The position numbers and the translations under genes were made by a program. DNA of 64,000 bases from Bacillota bacterium (GTDB lineage: Bacteria; Bacillota; Bacilli; Paenibacillales; NBRC-103111), in the NCBI GenBank assembly GCA_023388055.1, contig JAEWGW010000016.1, positions 310,001-374,000 on the forward strand, read 5' to 3'. The stretch's first letter is position 1; each line of letters starts with the position of its first letter. Positions 25,754-32,790 of the stretch are shown piece after piece. The notes beneath the pieces were generated by a model that searched no databases, was not told the DNA's origin, and was given only the letters and a program-made list of their open reading frames with translations.

Positions 25754-25873
25754 ATGAACTCCCGGGCTATGATGCAAAAGGTGATAACCGGCGTATTGAT
25801 CGCCCTGGTGCCGAAAATCGTATCTAAGCTTATGGAACCGCGTAAATCCAAAATCCGCTCCGGCGGGTCATAA
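25754..25873 (+). CDS. Small membrane-associated hypothetical protein (39 aa)
   Basis: An ATG with AGGAGGGA at ideal distance opens a 39-codon frame: N-terminal MNSRAMMQKVITGVLIALV, then a basic tail with PRKSKIRSGGS. It would have one short hydrophobic helix followed by a positive tail. The stop is 13 bases before the YflT-domain gene, which has its own GGAGG site. The ribosome site and operon position are the support; I recognise no family. Confidence 0.6.
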   Translation: MNSRAMMQKVITGVLIALVPKIVSKLMEPRKSKIRSGGS

Positions 25874-25886
25874 GGAGGCGTTACCC

Positions 25887-26333
25887 ATGACAATCAAATT
25901 GGTCCGAAATGAAGAGGAAGCCAATGACTTTATCCGTCAATTAACACAGGAAGGCTACCATACGGATAGCATTTATGCTTTGGCATACAATTCCGACCGT
26001 ACCGATGCCATTGCGGAGAATACGGAAATCAACAAGGTGGGAATGACGGAGCAGGGCATTATCCAGACGGTTGCCAATATTTTCCGTTCCCGCGGGGATG
26101 AGCTGATTGCCAAGATGAGATCCCTGGGCGTATCGGAGACAGATGCAGCCCATTATGAACGAATGCTGGCGTCAGGTGACATCCTGGTGCTGACGTGGCC
26201 GGCAGAGATGGAGGCAGGTCCGCAGGATAGCGGGATTGAGAGCGAACGTCCGCCTGAAAAGGATAATGTCCTTACTCCACCCGTGGTGAATCCGCTGCTG
26301 TTTGCCGGATCTCCGGAGGATCGTCTCAGATAA
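25887..26333 (+). CDS. YflT-domain general stress protein
   Basis: A 148-residue protein whose first 110 residues match the general stress protein 17M (YflT) domain: KLVRNEEEANDFIRQLTQEGYHTDSIYALAY, then an acidic helical part ending DILVLTW. The tail is Pro/acidic and likely disordered. YflT is a sigma-B regulon member in B. subtilis; its biochemical role is unknown. It sits between the phosphorelay genes and rsbVW-sigB. Confidence 0.85.
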   Translation: MTIKLVRNEEEANDFIRQLTQEGYHTDSIYALAYNSDRTDAIAENTEINKVGMTEQGIIQTVANIFRSRGDELIAKMRSLGVSETDAAHYERMLASGDILVLTWPAEMEAGPQDSGIESERPPEKDNVLTPPVVNPLLFAGSPEDRLR

Positions 26334-26384
26334 TATTATAGACAACCTACAGCAAAGGCTGAACGCCAGAGAGGGTGAGCGTCC

Positions 26385-26972
26385 ATGACGGCAGGCTTGA
26401 AATTTATGTTGTCTGCCGGCGGGTTAGCTGCCTTGGCAGGAGGGTGGATCGCGATCTATGCGGACATCCTTCCGCCTCTGCCGGAGCTTCGTACAGAGCA
26501 GGCTGCAGTTTATGCCGCTCCACCGCAGGCCATCCCTGCGGTAGCTGTGGTGAATGAACCGCCGCCTGCGGCCCCGGAGAAGAAGGAGCCACTCCGCCTG
26601 GCCTCCGTAGAAGGAATCCGGCTTGGAGACAGTATGATGGAGCTGATCCGCAAAAAAGGCCAGCCTCTCGCCATTCACTCCGATACCCGGCTAAGCGATT
26701 TGGAGGTTTATGATTACGGTGCTATTGATGTGGCATTCCGCGGCGGTGATCTCCTCTATGTGGAGGTGTCGGCAGAAGCCGCAACGGTCAGCATTGATGG
26801 AATCCCGCATTCCTTCGAGACGGCAGCGCTTCGGGAAGCGTTAGGCGAACCGGATTTTGATGCGGAGGATGGGTGGGGCTACAAACGCGGATTCGGGGCA
26901 GTCAAGTTTTATACCGATCCGGCTACCGGCCAGATCCAATCCGTTCACTACTTCGATGCCGTGGGGATATAG
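26385..26972 (+). CDS. Hypothetical membrane-anchored protein
   Basis: A 195-residue protein with one N-terminal hydrophobic helix (about residues 5-28) and then a Pro/Ala-rich linker (PPAAPEKKEP). A folded domain of about 120 residues follows (ASVEGIRLGDSMMELIRKKGQPLAIHSD, then VYDYGAIDVAF). The segment LGDSMMELIRKKGQP resembles the repeat of small SmpA/BamE-like outer-facing domains, but the match is weak. GAGGGTGA precedes the ATG. It follows the YflT gene after 51 bases and may share its transcript. Function unknown. Confidence 0.7.
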   Translation: MTAGLKFMLSAGGLAALAGGWIAIYADILPPLPELRTEQAAVYAAPPQAIPAVAVVNEPPPAAPEKKEPLRLASVEGIRLGDSMMELIRKKGQPLAIHSDTRLSDLEVYDYGAIDVAFRGGDLLYVEVSAEAATVSIDGIPHSFETAALREALGEPDFDAEDGWGYKRGFGAVKFYTDPATGQIQSVHYFDAVGI

Positions 26973-27058
26973 CTGAAGTCTTCAGCTATATGCCTGCGGT
27001 TTTTTTGCGTCCGGGTGAGGAGAGAGGCGACAGGTATACGAAGGAATAATACCGCATC

Positions 27059-27087
27059 CAAAAGAGCCGCCCTGGGGAGGACGGCTC
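27059..27087 (-). terminator. Terminator of dps copy 3
   Basis: GAGCCG pairs with CGGCTC (extended by CC/GG pairs); read on the minus strand it is followed by TTTTGG. Confidence 0.65.
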
Positions 27088-27102
27088 ATATGGCCTTCAC
27101 CT

Positions 27103-27576
27103 TTATTTCAGATAGGACTTCAGCATCCAGATATGTTTTTCCACCTTGCCCTTCAGGCCGGTCAGCATGTCGGCAGTGGGATCATCCTTATTCTCATCCG
27201 CCAGCTCAATGCCCTTGGAGAGCTCCTCCGCAATATACTCCAGGTCCTTCCAAGCGGATTCAACCATTTGGGTGGGATTTTCCTTGCCGGTGGCTTCCTT
27301 GATTGTGGCCAGCGATAAACATTCCTTCAGGGTGGAGGCAGGGGCGCCGTCCAGCGCCAGCATTCGCTCTGCCAGCTCATCCAGGTTCATAGCCGCTTCA
27401 TTGTAGAGCTGCTCGAATTTCTCGTGGAGCGTGAAGAAGCTTTCGCCTGTCAGATACCAATGATAATGATGCCACTTCATATAAAGGACGGTCCATTCGG
27501 CTACTTGTTTATTGAGGCTCTCCAACACCGGTTTGGCATCGGCGCGGGGGCCGGTTTTCATCATCACTTTTGCCAT
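27103..27576 (-). CDS. dps: Dps family protein (copy 3)
   Basis: A 157-residue Dps/ferritin-like protein, more diverged from copies 1 and 2 than they are from each other. WHHYHWYLTG and FEQLYNEAAMNLDELAERMLA keep the ferroxidase residues, and it ends EKHIWMLKSYLK. It has an N-terminal basic extension (MAKVMMKTGPRADAK). AGGAGG precedes the ATG. It is divergent from the DUF948-rsbV-rsbW-sigB operon, and its upstream region holds a sigma-B-like promoter. Confidence 0.92.
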   Translation of the reverse strand: MAKVMMKTGPRADAKPVLESLNKQVAEWTVLYMKWHHYHWYLTGESFFTLHEKFEQLYNEAAMNLDELAERMLALDGAPASTLKECLSLATIKEATGKENPTQMVESAWKDLEYIAEELSKGIELADENKDDPTADMLTGLKGKVEKHIWMLKSYLK

Positions 27577-27622
27577 TGCAAATTCCTCCTTTTGATTGGC
27601 TTCATAAACCCTATGAACTCTA

Positions 27623-27647
27623 TAAACCTATTAATTGGCATTGAAAC
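27623..27647 (-). promoter_or_regulatory. Possible SigB-type promoter for dps copy 3
   Basis: On the minus strand GTTTCA and GGTTTA are 13 bases apart, about 50 bases before the start codon. The -35 is identical to those at 27.68 and 30.58 kb; the -10 is a weak match to GGGTAT. Confidence 0.4.
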
Positions 27648-27681
27648 AGACAGGTTTTTTTGGGAAAATGAAAACAAGGGC

Positions 27682-27706
27682 GTTTCATCCTTCCGGCTTC
27701 GGGTTA
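27682..27706 (+). promoter_or_regulatory. SigB-type promoter upstream of DUF948-rsbV-rsbW-sigB
   Basis: GTTTCA and GGGTTA are 13 bases apart, close to the sigma-B consensus (GTTTAA, 12-15 bases, GGGTAT). It lies 23 bases before the DUF948 start and would give sigB positive autoregulation. Confidence 0.65.
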
Positions 27707-27728
27707 AAAACTCACAGGAGGGATGCAC

Positions 27729-28193
27729 ATGATAATCCAGATAAGCGCAGCAGTTCTTACCGTAGCAGTAGTGGTGCTGATTGTAGCACTTGTCCGGACG
27801 CTGAAAGAAGCGCGGGCAGCTCTCAACAAAATCGGGATGCTCACGGATGAAACCCGCATTCAGCTCAATGCCTTGTCCGGTGAAGTGAAGGAAACCATTC
27901 AAGGCGTAAACGATGTAACCTACGATGTAAAAACCAAGATGGCGGAGCTGCATAGCGCATTCCAAACCATCGGCGAAGTCGGCAGAATGGCTGCCAGCGC
28001 CACATTGACAATACGGCAAACCGCCGCTTCAGTCAGCAGAACACTACGCCATAAGCTCGACGAACAGAAGGAAACGGCAGAGGCCACCAAGTCTTCCTTG
28101 GCCGCATGGCTATTAACTGCCGGGAAATTCGTCCAGAACTTAAACGGCTCCAAGCGTTCCGAGGATTCCAAGAGACTAACGGCCAGAACATGA
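27729..28193 (+). CDS. DUF948 (YtxG-like) protein
   Basis: A 154-residue protein with one N-terminal membrane helix (IIQISAAVLTVAVVVLIVALVRTL) and then a long amphipathic helical region. It fits the DUF948/YtxG family of general stress proteins that usually pair with YtxH, which is encoded at 30.0 kb. ATG 27729 is chosen because the GGAGGG site touches the earlier ATG at 27723. A sigma-B-type promoter lies just upstream, and rsbV starts 17 bases after the stop. Confidence 0.82.
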   Translation: MIIQISAAVLTVAVVVLIVALVRTLKEARAALNKIGMLTDETRIQLNALSGEVKETIQGVNDVTYDVKTKMAELHSAFQTIGEVGRMAASATLTIRQTAASVSRTLRHKLDEQKETAEATKSSLAAWLLTAGKFVQNLNGSKRSEDSKRLTART

Positions 28194-28210
28194 CGCAGGA
28201 GGGAATGAGT

Positions 28211-28537
28211 GTGAGCATGATCAAATCTTTTCGATTGGTAAAACATATGTCCGAGAATTCCGTCACCTTTGTATTTATTGGGGAGTTCGACTTGTCCCGT
28301 GCATGCGAATTGCAGGGGGAGTTGGACCCCTATCTTTATGAACCTGACCGCAAGCTGGTTTTTGACTTCAAGGATCTTCGCTACATTGACAGCACGGGCA
28401 TCGGCATCATCCTGGTGGTGATTAAAGCACGGGCTGAAATCAAGGCGGGCTTCGAAATCCGGAACATCCCGTCCCACATTAACCGATTGTTCGATATTGC
28501 CGGCATCAGCAAATTTCTTACCGATAACGCAGTATAG
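28211..28537 (+). CDS. rsbV: RsbV, anti-sigma-B antagonist
   Basis: A STAS-domain protein of about 108 residues. YIDSTGIGIILVV carries the serine (about Ser61) that RsbW phosphorylates. Dephosphorylated RsbV binds RsbW and frees SigB. Three starts are possible behind one AGGAGGG: ATG 28205 touches it, GTG 28211 is seven bases away and ATG 28217 further; I take GTG 28211. It is followed by rsbW and sigB. Confidence 0.9.
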   Translation: MSMIKSFRLVKHMSENSVTFVFIGEFDLSRACELQGELDPYLYEPDRKLVFDFKDLRYIDSTGIGIILVVIKARAEIKAGFEIRNIPSHINRLFDIAGISKFLTDNAV

Positions 28538-28563
28538 AACTCATGAAAAGGAATGGTACTTCT

Positions 28564-29016
28564 ATGAACGTACAAAAGGATAAAATAGTGATGTCCCTGC
28601 CGGCAAAATCGCAATACATAGAGGTTGTGCGCCTGGCTCTGTACGGGATTGCCGTGCGGATGGGCTTCAATTTCGAGGATATTGAGGATTTGAAGGTAGC
28701 TGTTGGCGAGGCTTGCAACAATGCTGTCCTTCACGCCTATGCAGATGGGGAAGAAGGCGTTATGAAGATTGTCTTCGAAGCCGCTCCGCGTTATCTTCGG
28801 ATTATTGTGCAGGATGAAGGCCGGAGCTTCAATTCCTCCGAAGCCTGCAACCGTGTGCCCGTGACCATTACGGATAAGTCTCTGTCGGAAATGCATGCAG
28901 GCGGTTTGGGCCTGTATCTGATGCAAGCGTTGGTGGATGACGTGGAAATCCGCACAGAGGCTGGAACAGAAGTGATTCTGACCAAACTTCTGAATGGAAG
29001 CGGTGTGGTCATATGA
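28564..29016 (+). CDS. rsbW: RsbW, anti-sigma-B factor / serine kinase
   Basis: A 150-residue GHKL-type kinase that holds SigB inactive and phosphorylates RsbV. The ATP-binding motifs are visible: VGEACNNAVLHAY (N box), IVQDEGRSF (G1) and HAGGLGLYLMQALVD (G2). MSLPAKSQYIEVVRLALYGIA matches the start of Bacillus RsbW. ATG 28564 gives the family length; an in-frame ATG at 28543 lacks a ribosome site. Its stop overlaps the sigB start (ATGA). Confidence 0.93.
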   Translation: MNVQKDKIVMSLPAKSQYIEVVRLALYGIAVRMGFNFEDIEDLKVAVGEACNNAVLHAYADGEEGVMKIVFEAAPRYLRIIVQDEGRSFNSSEACNRVPVTITDKSLSEMHAGGLGLYLMQALVDDVEIRTEAGTEVILTKLLNGSGVVI

Positions 29017-29798
29017 TCAAAAAACTGCCGGATGAAGAGGCTCCGATTGATGCGGAGGCACTTCTGTCCAGCTACCGGGATTCCGGGAGCAAAGATACGG
29101 CGGAAGTGCTTCTGAAGCACTATGAAGGTATGATCCGAATGGCGGCGGGACGTCTGTCACGAAACCGCAAGGATATGTTCGAGGACTTGTTCCAGGTGGG
29201 GCAGATGTCGATGTTCCGTTTGTTCAACTCCTACGACCCGTCTTTTGCCATCCCTTTTGAAGCGTATGCGATGAAAAGCATTGTCGGACATATGAAGAAT
29301 TATCTCCGGGATAAATCCTGGTATGTTCAGGTTCCCCGCCGGATTAAGGAGAAGGGACATGCCCTCCAGAAGGCGTTGGACGAGCTGTCCTTGAAGCTGG
29401 AGCGTTCGCCCCAGGTGGATGAAATTGCCGCATACCTGGAGCTATCCGAGGAAGAAACCATCCAGATTCTGGTCGGTTGGGATTGTTACCAGTCCTTGTC
29501 CCTGGATACACCTCTGTTCGCCGATGAAGCTGGCGCAACCCTGGCCGATATGATCCGGGAGGAGAGAGACGATTACCAGTCCTTAGAGGAGCGTCTTGAT
29601 CTGGAGCAGGCGATGGATCAGTTGAAGCCCGAGGAGCGTAAGGTTCTGCAGATGGCATATACCGAGGGCAGGTCCCAACGGCATATTGCCGATGAACTGG
29701 GGGTTTCCCAGATGAGCATCTCCCGTATCCAAAGAAGAGCCATGGACAAGCTCCGGCTGCTGCTGGCCGATCCTGAGCGCGAGCTGGAGAGCGGGTAG
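29013..29798 (+). CDS. sigB: SigB, general stress sigma factor
   Basis: A 261-residue sigma-70 family factor of the SigB/SigF/SigG group. Region 2 shows DMFEDLFQVGQMSMFRLFNSYDPSFAIPFEAYAMKSI, region 3 the segment QKALDELSLKLERSPQVDEIA, and region 4 the helix-turn-helix RSQRHIADELGVSQMSISRIQRRAMDKL. It overlaps rsbW by four bases, as in B. subtilis. A second SigB-group sigma cannot be fully excluded without alignment, but the rsbV-rsbW-sigB order is diagnostic. A terminator follows. Confidence 0.93.
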   Translation: MIKKLPDEEAPIDAEALLSSYRDSGSKDTAEVLLKHYEGMIRMAAGRLSRNRKDMFEDLFQVGQMSMFRLFNSYDPSFAIPFEAYAMKSIVGHMKNYLRDKSWYVQVPRRIKEKGHALQKALDELSLKLERSPQVDEIAAYLELSEEETIQILVGWDCYQSLSLDTPLFADEAGATLADMIREERDDYQSLEERLDLEQAMDQLKPEERKVLQMAYTEGRSQRHIADELGVSQMSISRIQRRAMDKLRLLLADPERELESG

Positions 29799-29827
29799 AG
29801 GCTAAATGATTCTTCAACCATACAGAA

Positions 29828-29864
29828 AATCTCTTCTTGCCGAAAGGCAGGAGGAGATTTTTTT
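29828..29864 (+). terminator. Terminator of the sigB operon
   Basis: AAATCTC and TTGCC pair with GGCAG and GAGATTT around a GAAA loop, followed by a T-run. Confidence 0.88.
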
Positions 29865-29943
29865 GCCATATAAGGGACCGCTCCATAAGCGGGTAAATGA
29901 GGAGATGCCAGCCCCACAGTGATTCCAAGTGAGTGGTTAAAGC

Positions 29944-29972
29944 AAAAAGACCGGGAGCAGGGCTCCCGGTTT
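29944..29972 (-). terminator. Terminator of the YtxH gene
   Basis: CCGGGAGC pairs with GCTCCCGG; read on the minus strand it runs into TCTTTTT. Confidence 0.85.
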
Positions 29973-29994
29973 GCTTACGTGTGCAATGAATGGT

Positions 29995-30522
29995 TTAGCG
30001 CTGTGCCGGATCGGACACGAACCCATCCTTTTTCAGTTCGGAATTGGTTTTCATGGCGTCCATTTCCTTGCCCAGCTTTTTCATTTCCTCTTCATTCTGG
30101 GCCAAAGAGCTGTTATCGGATTCGTTCAACTTCTCCTTGGCCTCCTCCGCATTGGCCTTGACGCTTTCCTTGGCGTTCTCGGCTTCACTCTTGATGGTGC
30201 CGATAATGGTGTTGGCGGAGTCCTTCAGATCAGTCACCGTGCTTTTGAGGGAATCCACGGCGGACCCTGCCATATCCTTGGTTTCCTGAAGCTTGTTCAA
30301 GCTGGTTTCCTTGGCGGTTTCCGCCAGGCCGACCGCTTTTTCTTGAGCCATGCTCACCCACTCCGCAGAGCGTTCTTTAATTTTGGTCATATCCTCATTC
30401 AGTTTAGCTCGTGTATCTTTACCCGCGCGCGGGGCGAATAACAGACCGGCGGCGGCGCCGATAAGCCCACCTGCCAGCAGGCCCTTCAATAATCCAGTGC
30501 TTTTGGTTTGAGTCGCTTCCAT
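29995..30522 (-). CDS. YtxH-domain general stress protein
   Basis: A 175-residue protein with the YtxH signature: LLKGLLAGGLIGAAAGLLFAPRAGKDTRAKL, a glycine-rich membrane helix followed by a basic segment. A long Ala/Glu/Lys helical repeat region follows, like LEA or desiccation-linked proteins. ATG 30522 has AGGAG at eight bases; an ATG two codons earlier is too close. A sigma-B-type promoter lies about 30 bases upstream. It is convergent with sigB. Confidence 0.88.
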   Translation of the reverse strand: MEATQTKSTGLLKGLLAGGLIGAAAGLLFAPRAGKDTRAKLNEDMTKIKERSAEWVSMAQEKAVGLAETAKETSLNKLQETKDMAGSAVDSLKSTVTDLKDSANTIIGTIKSEAENAKESVKANAEEAKEKLNESDNSSLAQNEEEMKKLGKEMDAMKTNSELKKDGFVSDPAQR

Positions 30523-30554
30523 GTTCATCTCTCCTTTCGCTTGGTTACTTTTTT

Positions 30555-30580
30555 ATACCCGGAGGTGTAGATCCTGAAAC
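30555..30580 (-). promoter_or_regulatory. SigB promoter of the YtxH gene
   Basis: On the minus strand GTTTCA and GGGTAT are 14 bases apart; the -10 is a perfect sigma-B match and the -35 has one change from GTTTAA. The same bases form an inverted repeat, CCGGAGGT/ACCTCCGG (30559-30586). Confidence 0.8.
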
Positions 30581-30600
30581 CTCCGGATGTTTGCTTGCGC

Positions 30601-30632
30601 TTGACAATCATTTCCTTTGGATATGCTATAAT
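30601..30632 (+). promoter_or_regulatory. Candidate promoter of the phasin-like/UbiB operon
   Basis: A perfect TTGACA and an extended -10 (TGCTATAAT) lie before the phasin-like gene. The spacing is 20 bases, longer than usual, so the -35 may contribute little. Confidence 0.5.
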
Positions 30633-30684
30633 AAGGTATATACCCGTTACAACATTTCCATTTAAAAAAGGAGAGTGTTACGCG

Positions 30685-31011
30685 ATGAGAGACATGCTGC
30701 ACCGTGCCGTATCCCTGGGTTTGGGGCTGGCCGTAGCCAGTAAGGAGCAAATCGAAAAAACCGTAGAGGAACTGGTCAAAAAGGGAGAGGTCAGCCGGGC
30801 GGAATCCGGAGAATTCCTGGAGGAGCTTCTGAACAAAGGCAGTGAGGCCAAAACCCGGATGGATCAAACTATCAACGACAAGGTGCAAAGTATTCTGAAG
30901 GACAGAGGTATTGCGTCCCAGGAGGAAGTAAAAGCCCTGGAGCGGAGAATTGCCGTATTGGAGCTGGCCATTGCCCGGTTGGAGAAGCAGGATGGAGAGA
31001 AGACCGAATAA
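30685..31011 (+). CDS. Phasin-like coiled-coil protein
   Basis: A 108-residue, almost wholly helical protein. The pattern SKEQIEKTVEELVKKGEVSRAESGEFLEELL and the terminal coiled coil EVKALERRIAVLELAIARLEKQ match small phasin-like proteins annotated as polyhydroxyalkanoate synthesis regulators. These commonly sit next to AarF/UbiB kinases, as here. AAGGAGAG precedes ATG 30685; an open frame further upstream has no ribosome site. No PHA synthase is visible, so a PHA role is unproven. Confidence 0.78.
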   Translation: MRDMLHRAVSLGLGLAVASKEQIEKTVEELVKKGEVSRAESGEFLEELLNKGSEAKTRMDQTINDKVQSILKDRGIASQEEVKALERRIAVLELAIARLEKQDGEKTE

Positions 31012-31054
31012 AAGGCGGACAACGCCAAACTTTTGACAGGGAGGCGGGACCTTC

Positions 31055-32728
31055 ATGAATGTCAGCAAGGGCTTCCGTCACTTGCACCGGTACAGGGAAA
31101 TTGCCGTTGCCCTGGCACGCAACGGCTTTGGCTATGTGGTTAGCGAGATGGGCTTTCCCGAAGCCATTCCCTTCATCGGGAAACGAGAGCGTAAGGATAT
31201 CCATAAGAAAACCATCGGGGAACGGATCAGGCTGATGCTGGAGGAGCTCGGCCCCACCTTTGTTAAGCTGGGGCAGATCGCCAGCACCCGCCCTGATCTG
31301 GTTCCGGCCAGCATTATTTCCGAGCTGGTGCAGCTGCAGGATCAGGTGCCGCCATTTTCGTATACCGATGCCGTGCGGATTGTGGAGGAGGAGCTGGGAG
31401 CCAGTCTGGGGGATTTGTTCATGGCGTTCCCGGAGACGCCCATTGCCGCTGCCTCCATCGGCCAGGTTTACCATGCGGTGCTGAAGGACGGCACTCCGGC
31501 GGCGGTGAAGGTGCAGCGGCCCAATATTCAGCGTATTGTGGATACAGACCTGGATATCCTGGCGGAGTTTGCCCGTGTGGCCGAAAGCCGGCTGGAATGG
31601 GCAAGAAACTACCGCGTCCGCGATATGGTGGAGGAAATTTCCAAGGCTATTCGCGCGGAGCTGGATTATGCCGCGGAGGCACGGCAGGCGGAGAAGTTCC
31701 AGCAGCAATGCCGGCAGCTTAAGGATGTGCTGGTCCCGGATATATACTGGGATTATACGACCCGGCGGGTCATGACCATGCAGTATATGGAGGGGATTTC
31801 CCTATCGGACCGGGCAAGGCTGGACCGGGAGCAGATCGACAAGAAGGCACTGGCCCGCCAGCTGACGGATCTTATTATCCACCAGATTCTGATGGAGGGT
31901 TTATTCCACGGCGATCCCCATCCTGGGAATATTCTGGTGCTGCCCGACGGGAAGATCGCATTGCTGGACTTCGGTTCAGTGGGCAAGCTGTCCCAGGATA
32001 TGCGCAAGCAGTTCGCCTTTTTCGTTATCAGCCTCCGTAACCAAAGCACCAGCGGCATTATCCGGGCCATCTCCAGCATGGGGATTATCCCCGATGAAGT
32101 GGACATGGTCCTCCTCCGCGCCGATGTGGACGATATGCGGGAGAAGTATTACGCCACTCCGTTAAGCCGGATCAGGCTGGGAGAAGCGGTGAATGACCTG
32201 TTTATTCTGGCGTTCCGCCACCGGATCCGCATTCCTTCGGAAATGACCATGCTGGGCAAATCGCTGCTTACTCTAGAGGGAGTAGTGGTTTCTCTGGATC
32301 CCGACCTCAGTGTGCTGGAAGTGGCGGAGCCCTATGGACGAAAGCTGTTCAAAGAGCGTTACGATCCCCGGAATCTGTACAAAAAGGCCATCGAGGACTT
32401 ACCGGAAATTCTGGAGGCTGCCTCCGAGTTTCCTTCCAGCATGAGAAGCATGCTGGCCACCATCCGCAAGGGCAAGCTGCGCTTTGAAGCCGGGATTCCA
32501 GAGCTGGGTGTGTTCTTAAGGAGCATGGACAAGCTTACGGACAAGCTGGCCTTCAGTCTGGTGCTCCTGTCCTTCAGTTTGCTTGTGGTGGGGCTGATCA
32601 TCGGCGCTTCCCTTGCGCCGCAGAATTCCGTGCTGTGGAATTTGCCCATCCTGGAAATCAGCTTCGTCATTGCGGTTCTACTGCTGCTGTGGCTGGTCAT
32701 CTCCCTATGGCGTTCCCGGAAGGGATGA
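31055..32728 (+). CDS. ABC1/AarF/UbiB-family atypical kinase
   Basis: A 557-residue UbiB-like protein kinase-fold protein. Diagnostic motifs are FVKLGQIASTRPDLVP (the KxGQ inhibitory motif), AAASIGQVY (Ala-rich loop), AAVKVQRP (ATP lysine), FHGDPHPGNILV (catalytic loop) and LLDFGSVG (metal-binding). Two C-terminal hydrophobic helices (about 500-550) anchor it in the membrane. In other bacteria the family supports quinone or lipid metabolism; the role here is unknown. It follows the phasin-like gene by 43 bases. Confidence 0.92.
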   Translation: MNVSKGFRHLHRYREIAVALARNGFGYVVSEMGFPEAIPFIGKRERKDIHKKTIGERIRLMLEELGPTFVKLGQIASTRPDLVPASIISELVQLQDQVPPFSYTDAVRIVEEELGASLGDLFMAFPETPIAAASIGQVYHAVLKDGTPAAVKVQRPNIQRIVDTDLDILAEFARVAESRLEWARNYRVRDMVEEISKAIRAELDYAAEARQAEKFQQQCRQLKDVLVPDIYWDYTTRRVMTMQYMEGISLSDRARLDREQIDKKALARQLTDLIIHQILMEGLFHGDPHPGNILVLPDGKIALLDFGSVGKLSQDMRKQFAFFVISLRNQSTSGIIRAISSMGIIPDEVDMVLLRADVDDMREKYYATPLSRIRLGEAVNDLFILAFRHRIRIPSEMTMLGKSLLTLEGVVVSLDPDLSVLEVAEPYGRKLFKERYDPRNLYKKAIEDLPEILEAASEFPSSMRSMLATIRKGKLRFEAGIPELGVFLRSMDKLTDKLAFSLVLLSFSLLVVGLIIGASLAPQNSVLWNLPILEISFVIAVLLLLWLVISLWRSRKG

Positions 32729-32742
32729 CGCACCGCGGCAGC

Positions 32743-32770
32743 AAAAAAAGGCCGTCTGCAGAAGACGGCC
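32743..32770 (-). terminator. Terminator of the ACT-PFL operon
   Basis: GGCCGTCT pairs with AGACGGCC over a short loop; on the minus strand it is followed by seven T. Confidence 0.88.
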
Positions 32771-32790
32771 CTTCATTTGGAAAATGCGTA

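Noticed and set aside
26969..26989. Terminator at the palindrome ATAGCTGAAG/CTTCAGCTAT
   Set aside because: The arms are separated by one base, the stem includes the stop codon, and the T-run lies ten bases further on; termination there is possible but unclear.
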